Under the pieces are notes generated by a model. It searched no databases. It saw only the letters and a program-made list of their open reading frames with translations, and was not told the DNA's origin. Below, piece by piece: positions 29,872-36,137 of a stretch of DNA of 36,137 nucleotides. Each line of letters begins with the position of its first letter. Position 1 is the first letter of the stretch. The stretch comes from JBFLYZ01 sp040756415 (lineage in GTDB: Bacteria; Bacteroidota; Bacteroidia; JADZBD01): the NCBI GenBank assembly GCA_040756415.1, contig JBFLYZ010000038.1:1-36137 (forward strand). Reading direction: 5' to 3'. The position numbers and the translations under genes were made by a program.

Positions 29872-32139
29872 TTAGTTTACTTTCTGCATTTTCCTGGTCT
29901 GAATGGTTTGCCCATTTACCTGAAGGGAATACGTATAAATTCCTGAAGCCAGGTCCTGCGCATTTACGGTTAGTTGCCCATCTCCTGTGGTAGCCAGATC
30001 TACTTCTTTTATCAGCCTTCCGGTTTCATCCATGAAAAGCATCTTTGCCGCGTTAGCAGTGGAAGGCAAATAATATTTAATAATGGTTTCGTTACCGAAA
30101 GGATTAGGGTAGTTCTGGTACAGGATAATATCGCTGGCCAGATCAACCGTTAAAACGTTAGATGTGTTTCCGGTACGCTGACTGTTCTGCTGGAGCGAAT
30201 CAACAATTTGTTTGAGTTCTTTGATCCCCTGCAGGAGGAGCGGAACCATTTTGGAGTATTCAAGGGAGTAGAATCCGCTGTCATTTATAGTTACGACCTC
30301 GGGCAGGAAAGAATCGACATTTTGAGCAATAAAGCCGATCTGCTTGTCGGATTCAAAGTTGTGAACCCCATAGGTTAAGGTGTCGTAATAGAAATAAACA
30401 GGGTTGATGCCGCTTATTTTGTCAAGCGCTCCAGTAACGGTGCTCAAGTTTGTTTTATACCTGGAGTCGGAGGGATAAAAGTTGCCGTTCGCATCAATAT
30501 TGCCCGCCACCTGAAGGATGGCTCCGGCTACAAAGGTTCCGAAGGGATAACCGATACTTACGATCCCGCCACCGGGAGGAGAAAAAACGGCATAGCTCGT
30601 TGAGAGGGCTCCTGAGGCAGCTTCAAACCAGCCTGCCACATTGGGGGCCGAACCGCCAGGGGCCTGGAATGGAACGAGGCCTTTTACAGCGATGGAATTT
30701 CCGAGGTTTCCCGCGTTCTGAACCACATCCAGCTTAGCAACCAGCGCTCCACAATTGTATCCAATGCCCACATTGTTCGTGGTTTGCGTTATGACGGGGC
30801 CATCGGCAAAATAAAAGTTGAAGTTATTAAGATCGGCTCCCATGCTTCCGGCAATTGGCGGCAGAGGCCCTGGTGTGCAAAGCGCAAACGGATTGGCCCC
30901 TATGGGAACAAGTATTACATCTCCATTAGCGTCAACGGTAAGCGCAAAACCATTGGGCGCGGCAAATGGTCCGGCTGTGGTAAGCTGCCGGAAACGAAGG
31001 CCGCTTCCAGTTCCAGTATATGCGAATGAATTCGGGTCAGAATTAATTTCGAGTTTATTTTGCGGCCCTCCTGGCGCGCCCGATAGGCCTATACCTACGC
31101 TAACTCTATTATTTCCGAGTATCATGGTTTGGTTTGTAAGTACCCGGGCATTGGCTCCAATGGCTATGGCGTTGATCAGGTTGGTAAAGCCGAAAGGAGG
31201 CCCTGCAAGACTGCCGATCGCTACATTGCTATCTCCCTGTTGATTAAAGCGTCCGGCACGGAAACCGATAAAAACATTGTTCTGTCCCGACTGTGTATTT
31301 TGCCCCGATTGAAATCCTAGAAAGGAATTCTCCGAGCCGGTGTTACAACTGGTCCCTGCACGTGAGCCCACAAATGTATTCCGGTCGGTATTAAAAATAT
31401 TGGGTCCTGCTAATAATCCTATGAACGTATTGTCGTTGCCAGAACTGGTGCCGGTCCCAATGCCGGAATGCGAGCCGAAAAAGGAATTGCCGTTGCCGGT
31501 CACAAAAAAAGAGCCGGAATGCTCGCCAACAAAGGTGTTAGAACTACCCAGCGAGCTTCTGCCCGCATCGGTTCCAATATAGGTATTGAAGCTGCCTGTT
31601 GTGCTGTTCAGACCCGCATTGGAGCCCACACAGGTATTCCTATTGCCTGAAGTATTGCCTCTACCGGCATTATTACCCACAAACGTATTTCCAATGGCAA
31701 GAGGGGGAACGGTATTAAGCCCGGCAAAAGGGCCAACGTATGTATTGCCACCGAAGTTAGGCGTTTGCAAAATGGTCACCCCGTTCATGCGATAGCCATT
31801 TCCAATATTCTGCCAGTTGATATTGATGTCGTTGTCCACATCGAGGCGATAAAGCGGGTTTAAACCATTACCAATACCTACAAAACCAGCAGTGGGGCCT
31901 CCGGAACCATTAATTATCATCCGCTGGTTTAAGAGTGTTGCGCCTCCAGTGAAGAACCTAATAGGCTGCCCTGCAAAATCATTACGAATTTGAAGGTCGC
32001 CTGGAGTCCCAGCCGTCCAGCCAAGTGGAAGCGCTCCAACTAATGGTCGGAAATTTCCAAGAGCTCCTCCTTGACTAAAAGTATATGCTGAAATGAGCAC
32101 CAAAAGGGTCATAATGACAAATTGTATTTTTGTCTTCAT
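29872..32139 (-). CDS. Tail-fibre-like surface protein: beta-repeat shaft, S74-type chaperone, T9SS tail
   Basis: A 755-residue protein with a signal peptide (MKTKIQFVIMTLLVLISAYTFSQ). Residues ~24-130 form the N-terminal module ending FGGNT and containing RLDVDNDININWQNIG. About eleven NTFVGxxAG-type repeats of 14-17 residues (~131-310) form a probable trimeric left-handed beta shaft, as in YadA-type heads. Residues ~560-660 match the intramolecular chaperone of phage tail fibres (Peptidase_S74): PSDSRYKTNL, YFYYDTLTYG, QIGFIAQNVDSFLPEVV, LEYSKMVPLLLQGIKELK. A T9SS domain follows (YQNYPNPFGNETIIKYYLP, SGIYTYSLQVNG). Inferred role: a trimeric fibre on the surface. It is the last gene of the array and the only complete fibre. 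Confidence 0.88.
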   Translation of the reverse strand: MKTKIQFVIMTLLVLISAYTFSQGGALGNFRPLVGALPLGWTAGTPGDLQIRNDFAGQPIRFFTGGATLLNQRMIINGSGGPTAGFVGIGNGLNPLYRLDVDNDININWQNIGNGYRMNGVTILQTPNFGGNTYVGPFAGLNTVPPLAIGNTFVGNNAGRGNTSGNRNTCVGSNAGLNSTTGSFNTYIGTDAGRSSLGSSNTFVGEHSGSFFVTGNGNSFFGSHSGIGTGTSSGNDNTFIGLLAGPNIFNTDRNTFVGSRAGTSCNTGSENSFLGFQSGQNTQSGQNNVFIGFRAGRFNQQGDSNVAIGSLAGPPFGFTNLINAIAIGANARVLTNQTMILGNNRVSVGIGLSGAPGGPQNKLEINSDPNSFAYTGTGSGLRFRQLTTAGPFAAPNGFALTVDANGDVILVPIGANPFALCTPGPLPPIAGSMGADLNNFNFYFADGPVITQTTNNVGIGYNCGALVAKLDVVQNAGNLGNSIAVKGLVPFQAPGGSAPNVAGWFEAASGALSTSYAVFSPPGGGIVSIGYPFGTFVAGAILQVAGNIDANGNFYPSDSRYKTNLSTVTGALDKISGINPVYFYYDTLTYGVHNFESDKQIGFIAQNVDSFLPEVVTINDSGFYSLEYSKMVPLLLQGIKELKQIVDSLQQNSQRTGNTSNVLTVDLASDIILYQNYPNPFGNETIIKYYLPSTANAAKMLFMDETGRLIKEVDLATTGDGQLTVNAQDLASGIYTYSLQVNGQTIQTRKMQKVN

Positions 32140-32150
32140 GGCAATTTGTT

Positions 32151-33182
32151 TTAAAGTTTGATTATTTTTTTGGCGATTACTCGATTACTTTTTTTATTAG
32201 TTATTTTTAGAAAATAAATTCCTGCAGGGTATGATTGAAGCCTAATTGATATCGAATCGCTGCCACTTGAATTATCTGAATAGTAAAGCGCTCCGACCAT
32301 ACTATAAAGGTCAACTGTATAGCTATAATTATCTTTAAAAGAAATTGTAACCATATCCGTGGTAGGGTTGGGGAACGCTTCAATTTCCTCTTCTGCCACT
32401 TGTTCGAAAATGGAGGTCATACAGGGTAGTATATCAATTCCTCCATTACATAACATGGAATCGGTAGAGACACAAACATCATCAACGAGGAAATAACCAA
32501 ATATATTCTGACATTGAGGACAATTCCAGTGAATAGTATCTGTATTGGCATCATCGAAAAAATTTCCAAGAACCAAATACTGGTATGCAGAATCAGCGGT
32601 AATACTACCTGAAATACGAGCCCAACCTAAAGTATCATTTTGAGCGGTTTGCAGATACAAATGCGCGAAGTTATCTATGGGTGTTGGGCTGTTTTCGTTG
32701 AAAGGAATAGTGGAGAGACGCATTCCAATTTTGTCGGAAGGCATGCAAAAGTAATAACCCCCTTGCAAAACGTCTCCGCCCATAACCGAATAAAAGGACA
32801 GGAAATATTTTTGACCGATTACCAGCGGAGAAGTGAGTTGTATGCCTATGTGTTCTCTGAAATTAGGATAACCACTGCTAAAGGTTGCCAATCCAACATA
32901 GGCATTGCAATTCCTGAGAGCATACTGAAAGTTATTTATGCTTTTAGGAACGCCAAATAGGGTATCTGAGGAACATGCGTTATAATAATCAGGAGTTGTA
33001 TTATCTGGGACAGAATTACTGCTGTATTTACGCCAGCCAGTTGCAAAATGTATCTGGTCTACTGTATTGGGACATGTATCATAGATTTCGAATGAGAAAT
33101 TCGGAACAAGGTTGATTTGACCTTGAACTTTCTTACAACATATCGCTAGGATAAGTGCTATGAACACCTGTGCTTTAAGCAT
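32151..33182 (-). CDS. T9SS-secreted protein, NLVPNFSFE-type, paralogue 1
   Basis: A 343-residue secreted protein: signal peptide (MLKAQVFIALILAICCKKVQGQ), then INLVPNFSFEIYDTCPN, the opening of a beta-sandwich (galactose-binding/CBM-like) domain of ~230 residues with GWRKYSS, TPDYYNAC, NAYVGLATFSSG, YFLSFYSVMGGD, YLVLGNFFDDANTDTIHW and YFLVDDVCVSTDS. Paired cysteines (CPQCQN) may form disulfides. The T9SS tail begins AFPNPTTDMVTISF and ends GIYFLKITNKKSNRVIAKKIIKL in parts. ATG 33182 is chosen over the adjoining in-frame TTG. A close paralogue lies at 35014-36048 and a broken one at 33588-34553. Ligand unknown. Confidence 0.85.
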   Translation of the reverse strand: MLKAQVFIALILAICCKKVQGQINLVPNFSFEIYDTCPNTVDQIHFATGWRKYSSNSVPDNTTPDYYNACSSDTLFGVPKSINNFQYALRNCNAYVGLATFSSGYPNFREHIGIQLTSPLVIGQKYFLSFYSVMGGDVLQGGYYFCMPSDKIGMRLSTIPFNENSPTPIDNFAHLYLQTAQNDTLGWARISGSITADSAYQYLVLGNFFDDANTDTIHWNCPQCQNIFGYFLVDDVCVSTDSMLCNGGIDILPCMTSIFEQVAEEEIEAFPNPTTDMVTISFKDNYSYTVDLYSMVGALYYSDNSSGSDSISIRLQSYPAGIYFLKITNKKSNRVIAKKIIKL

Positions 33183-33271
33183 CAAGCTAATATAATAAAA
33201 AACTCTGGTTTTTAAAATTTATTTTTATAGCTGTTGGCGATAGCCATCTCCAATATTCTGCCAGTTGATAT
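33101..33271. repeat. Junction repeat, copy 1 (pairs with 35967-36137)
   Basis: Differs from copy 2 at 3 of 171 positions by eye, offset 2866 bases. It covers the 5' end of a secreted-protein gene, the intergenic gap and the 3' end of a truncated fibre gene. Similarity falls off further into the secreted-protein gene. Confidence 0.85.
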
Positions 33272-33584
33272 TGATATCGTTGTCTACATCAAGGCGAAAG
33301 ATTGGATTCGTAAAGCCATTGCCAATGCCTACGAAGCCATTAGGACGAATTGTCATGCGCTGAAATCCCAGTGTTGCACCTCCCGTAAGGAAATTAATAG
33401 GTTGGTTAGCAAAGTCATTTCGGATATTAAGTGAGCCGGAAACACCAAGATTGTTCCAGCCAAGAAACTCGAGCCCAGTTGTCCGAGTATTGCCAAAGCC
33501 AATACCGGAGACAGTAGATTGCGAAAATCCATAATGGCAAATTGCTATAAAAGCAGTAACTAAAAATAGGCTTCGGTTTTTCAT
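33225..33584 (-). CDS. Truncated fibre N-terminal module, copy B
   Basis: A 119-residue protein: signal peptide (MKNRSLFLVTAFIAICHYGFSQ), then the fibre N-terminal module (LNIRNDFANQPINFLTGGATLGFQ in two strands, FVGIGNGFTNP, RLDVDNDININWQNIGDGYR) ending QQL-stop exactly where the full fibre continues MNGVTILQTPNFGGNT. It lacks shaft, chaperone and T9SS tail, so on its own it would stay periplasmic. It may be a gene remnant, a donor cassette, or a small genuine product. It starts 3 bases after the stop of the broken paralogue. Confidence 0.7.
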   Translation of the reverse strand: MKNRSLFLVTAFIAICHYGFSQSTVSGIGFGNTRTTGLEFLGWNNLGVSGSLNIRNDFANQPINFLTGGATLGFQRMTIRPNGFVGIGNGFTNPIFRLDVDNDININWQNIGDGYRQQL

Positions 33585-33587
33585 GAA

Positions 33588-34553
33588 CTATGGTTTTAAG
33601 AGTTTATAGATAAAGATTTGTTTTTCTGTTTTTATTTTTACCAATAAAAATCCTGCACCAAAATTAGCGGTATCAATTGTAAGGCGTCTTAGTGAAACCT
33701 GTTTGGCAAAGAATAAGCGCTCGCCTATAAGGTTACATATTTCTACGTCTGCTATTTGTTCGGAAAGTGTTTCAATAAACAGATGAGTCGTTACGGGATT
33801 GGGATAAAAAAGAATTTGAAACGGTGAATTATTTTCGCTCAGACTTGTATAGAAATAATTGTATGCATAGACAGAATCAGTGCTGACACATACATCATCT
33901 AAGAAATAGTAAGCATTATCTTGTGAGTCGTTATAAAATCTTACAGTATCTGTATTGGCATCGTCAAAAAAATTACCCAAAACGACATAATTGTAAGTTG
34001 AATCGGCAATAAAGGAGCCGAAAATCCTTGTCCATCCTGTTGAGTCCGTAATAATGGAATCGGTATATATCGAAGCGCTGTTTGTAACTAATGATTGGCA
34101 AGTGTATGGTCCCATGACAAATTTTGCTCCTAAATTATCTGAGCCACAGTTTGATGGCACAATTAACCCTAAACTCAAAGAAACTTTGAAGGATACATAA
34201 TATCTTGTTCCAATATTAAGTTGTGATGAAAGACTATGAGCGACATACTCCCGATAATTGGGAATTGAATTTATATATGTTAAGATTCCAGCATATGCAT
34301 TTCCTCCAGCAGCAAGCTGATATCCCCCCCAATTGTTTGGAATTCCTGTGCTGCCTGACGGGCCACATACATTGTAATAATCGGGGGAAAGTCATAAAGA
34401 CTGCCATCCGATCGCTTTGTTAATATCACCAGGGTTACTAGGGCAACTAACGGTATCTTCAAAACTCGGATTAGGAACAAGGTTGATTTGCGCTACAGAG
34501 GAGAAGCATAGAAAAACGAAAGAAGAAAGGCATATTCTAAAATAACGCTTCAT
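33588..34553 (-). pseudogene. T9SS-secreted protein paralogue 2, interrupted by an in-frame TGA
   Basis: Same plan as the flanking paralogues: signal peptide (MKRYFRICLSSFVFLCFSSVAQ), INLVPNPSFEDTVSCPSNP, then IGWQSL, a TGA at 34394-34392 (codon 54), then LSPDYYNVCGPSG in the same frame, continuing without a stop through GGYQLAAGGNAYAGILTY, YVVLGNFFDDANTDTV and YFLDDVCVSTDS to a T9SS tail (LFYPNPVTTHLFIET). No frameshift is needed: one nonsense codon breaks an otherwise open ~320-codon gene. TGA is a normal stop elsewhere in the window. The piece after the stop has no signal peptide. A sequencing error is possible. Confidence 0.75.
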
Positions 34554-34612
34554 TATAGCAAAGATAGAAAAATGAGCGAGATACGCAAATAAACCGGACA
34601 AAAACGCCTGCA

Positions 34613-35002
34613 TTAAGTATTGCCGCCAAAGTTCGGTGTTTGCAAAATGGTCACCCCGTTCATGCGATAGCCATCTCCAATATTCTGCCAGTTGATATTG
34701 ATGTCGTTGTCCACATCGAGGCGATAAAGCGGGTTGGTAAAGCCATTTCCAATGCCTACGAAACCATTAGTGCCAAGAATGGTCATGCGTTGAAAGAGTG
34801 GTCCAGCACCGCCAGCAAAAAAATTAATGGGTTGATTAGCAAAATTATTGCGGATTTGAAGGTCGCCTGGAGTAGTTCCTCCAGTCCAACCAAGAGGAAG
34901 AGGAGTTGCAGTTCTAAAATTACCTAAAGCCCCTCCCTGGCCAAAGGCCCAAACGGAAGATAGCGCAAAAACTATCAATAGAAGCGTATTTTTCATTTTC
35001 AT
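34613..35002 (-). CDS. Truncated fibre N-terminal module, copy C
   Basis: A 129-residue protein with signal peptide (MKMKNTLLLIVFALSSVWAFGQ), then GGALGNFRTATPLPLGW, DLQIRNNFANQPINFF and RLDVDNDININWQNIGDGYR, continuing MNGVTILQTPNFGGNT before a TAA. It therefore stops 16 residues later than copy B, at the exact residue where the first shaft repeat (YVGPFAG) begins in the full fibre. It is the truncated copy closest to the full fibre in sequence. Same uncertainty of function as copy B. Eleven bases follow the preceding paralogue, matching the 32139/32151 gap. Confidence 0.7.
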   Translation of the reverse strand: MKMKNTLLLIVFALSSVWAFGQGGALGNFRTATPLPLGWTGGTTPGDLQIRNNFANQPINFFAGGAGPLFQRMTILGTNGFVGIGNGFTNPLYRLDVDNDININWQNIGDGYRMNGVTILQTPNFGGNT

Positions 35003-35013
35003 AGATTATGTTT

Positions 35014-36048
35014 TTAGTGCTTAACGATTATTTTTTTTGAAAAACTTTTGCCTTGTGCATATACATTAAGTCTAATGAAATAAAATCCTTCGGACAAAGT
35101 CAAAACTGAAAAACTGAAGGTTTCTTCATTACGTATGATTTGCGAATCAATCATTTTTCCCATCAAGTCATACAACTCTAGGTTTCCATCAATCTTGTAG
35201 GGGAAACTAACTGTTACTAACTCTGAAGCTGGATTAGGGTATATATTGGTAGCCGTATGGAAATCGTCTCCTTCAACAGAAGTTACGCAAGGCATTAAAT
35301 CTATTCCACCGTTGCATAAAAGTGAATCTGTCGAAATACAAACATCATCAATCAAGAAATAACCAAAAATATTTTGGCATTGAGAACAGTTCCAGTGCAG
35401 CGTATCTGTGTTAGAGTCATCAAAAAAATTACCTAACATCAGATATTGGTATGCCGAATCAGCCGTAATGCTTCCAGAAACACGAATCCAGTTTAACGTA
35501 TCATTAAGTACTGAAGACATATATAGATGAGCAAAATTATCTATTGGTGCCGGGTTGCTTGGACTGTAAGGAATTGTTGAAAGTCGCATTCCCATTTTGT
35601 CAGAAGGCATACAGAAATAGTAGCCGCCTTGCAAAATATCTCCGCCCATAACCGTATAAAAAGAGAGAAAATATTTTTGACCAATTGTAAGCGGAGAGCT
35701 AAGCTGGATGCCGATATGCTCACGATAATTTGGCCAGCCAGGTATCGAATATGATACCAGTCCCGCGTAGGCAGTACAATTCCGATGCGCATTTTGAAAT
35801 CCAGTGGAGCTTTTAGGGATTCCCATTAGTGTATCGGGTGAACAAGCATTATAGTAGTCGGGTGTTGAGATATAAGGAGAATTACAGCTATACTTGGCCC
35901 ATCCTAATGCGTATTGTACTTGGTCTTCTGTATTCGGACAAGTATCATATATCTCAAAGGAAAAATTCGGAACAAGGTTGATTTGACCTTGAACTTTCTT
36001 ACAACATATCGCTAGGATAAATGCTATGAACACCTGTGCGTTAAGCAT
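35014..36048 (-). CDS. T9SS-secreted protein, NLVPNFSFE-type, paralogue 3
   Basis: A 344-residue close paralogue of the 32151-33182 product. Signal peptide (MLNAQVFIAFILAICCKKVQGQ), INLVPNFSFEIYDTCPN, GWAKYSCNS, TPDYYNACSPDTL, YFLSFYTVMGGDILQGGYYF, YLMLGNFFDDSNTDTLHW, CSQCQNIFGYFLIDDVCIS, then a T9SS tail (IYPNPASELVTVSF, LSEGFYFIRLNVYAQG). Its 5' end is nearly identical to that of paralogue 1 at DNA level, while the middle and T9SS tail have diverged, so ends and middles have had different histories. ATG 36048 is chosen over the in-frame TTG at 36051. Confidence 0.85.
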   Translation of the reverse strand: MLNAQVFIAFILAICCKKVQGQINLVPNFSFEIYDTCPNTEDQVQYALGWAKYSCNSPYISTPDYYNACSPDTLMGIPKSSTGFQNAHRNCTAYAGLVSYSIPGWPNYREHIGIQLSSPLTIGQKYFLSFYTVMGGDILQGGYYFCMPSDKMGMRLSTIPYSPSNPAPIDNFAHLYMSSVLNDTLNWIRVSGSITADSAYQYLMLGNFFDDSNTDTLHWNCSQCQNIFGYFLIDDVCISTDSLLCNGGIDLMPCVTSVEGDDFHTATNIYPNPASELVTVSFPYKIDGNLELYDLMGKMIDSQIIRNEETFSFSVLTLSEGFYFIRLNVYAQGKSFSKKIIVKH

Positions 36049-36137
36049 CAAGCTAATATAATAAAAAACTCTGGTTTTTAAAATTTATTTTTATAGCTGT
36101 TGGCGATAGCCATCTCCAATGTTCTGCCAGTTGATAT
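35967..36137. repeat. Junction repeat, copy 2 (pairs with 33101-33271)
   Basis: Nearly identical to the sequence 2866 bases to the left; the repeat may continue past the window edge. Confidence 0.85.
36091..36137 (-). CDS. Truncated fibre module, copy D (partial, runs off the window)
   Basis: The last 14-15 codons of another fibre-module gene, ending INWQNIGDGYRQQL-stop exactly as copy B. The 5' part lies beyond the right edge. It shows that the alternating array continues. Confidence 0.7.
   Translation of the reverse strand, partial: INWQNIGDGYRQQL

Larger units (their letters stand above)
29872..36137 (-). repeat. Alternating array of fibre modules and secreted-protein paralogues
   Basis: In transcription order: truncated fibre (runs off the window), secreted protein 36048-35014, truncated fibre 35002-34613, broken secreted protein 34553-33588, truncated fibre 33584-33225, secreted protein 33182-32151, full fibre 32139-29872. 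All four fibre modules share the NDININWQNIG(D/N)GYR segment. Gaps are 3-60 bases. The block is AT-richer than the left 29 kb. Confidence 0.85.

Noticed and set aside
31100..31800. Short-period repeats suggesting a CRISPR array
   Set aside because: The period is ~42-51 bases and translates cleanly into NTFVGxxAG shaft repeats; there are no constant repeats with unique spacers.
34392..34394. TGA as a sense codon (recoding)
   Set aside because: TGA ends many intact genes here (e.g. phzF, the TPR gene), so reassignment is excluded; nonsense mutation or read error is simpler.
1..36137. tRNA, rRNA, transposase, integrase, phage or defence genes
   Set aside because: None seen on either strand; the tail-fibre resemblance alone does not make a prophage, since no other phage gene is present and the protein has a signal peptide and T9SS tail.

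Overview
The window reads as a piece of a Bacteroidota chromosome (Sphingobacteriia/Chitinophagia/Flavobacteriia-like; genus not assignable). Evidence: several C-terminal type IX secretion (T9SS) sorting domains of the PNP...G(I/V)Y type, the long IspG form, the ftsX-DUF3098-uppP-truB-queA order, a Bacteroidota-type alpha-2-macroglobulin, and repeated TAnnTTTG boxes of the Bacteroidota primary sigma factor just upstream of genes. I see no tRNA, rRNA, CRISPR array, transposase or integrase. No gene-free stretch exceeds 300 bases.

Layout. 0-8 kb: a short T9SS-domain fragment, a PhzF-family enzyme, and a minus-strand cvpA/alpha-2-macroglobulin pair. 8-12.4 kb: small lipoproteins, a cyclophilin PPIase, pheS, a TPR protein and an Hsp20 chaperone. 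12.6-14.7 kb: two PKD-domain T9SS proteins. 14.9-17.8 kb: an EamA exporter and ispG (MEP isoprenoid pathway). 17.8-20.6 kb (minus): DUF3108 protein, tryptophan 2,3-dioxygenase and a serine alpha/beta hydrolase. 20.7-23.8 kb: leuS. 23.9-28.5 kb (plus): ftsX, DUF3098, uppP, truB, queA and ispD, i.e. cell division, lipid-carrier recycling, tRNA modification and isoprenoid synthesis. 28.6-29.8 kb (minus): an amidohydrolase. 29.9-36.1 kb (minus): an AT-richer accessory block of alternating secreted-protein genes that runs off the right edge.

Two things stand out. First, leuS and the amidohydrolase gene both carry the same two families of short palindromic DNA repeats inside their coding sequence. 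The inserts keep the reading frame, add low-complexity peptide loops, and in one family are read in different phases in the two genes. They resemble protein-coding palindromic elements such as the Rickettsia RPEs. Further short repeats sit in both genes.

Second, the right-hand 6 kb is an alternating array. Truncated copies of the N-terminal module of a tail-fibre-like protein alternate with paralogous T9SS-secreted proteins, one of which has an internal stop. The array ends in a single full-length fibre carrying a beta-repeat shaft, an S74-type chaperone and a T9SS tail. Near-identical junctions between units point to recent duplication or gene conversion, so the array could be a store of surface-protein variants.
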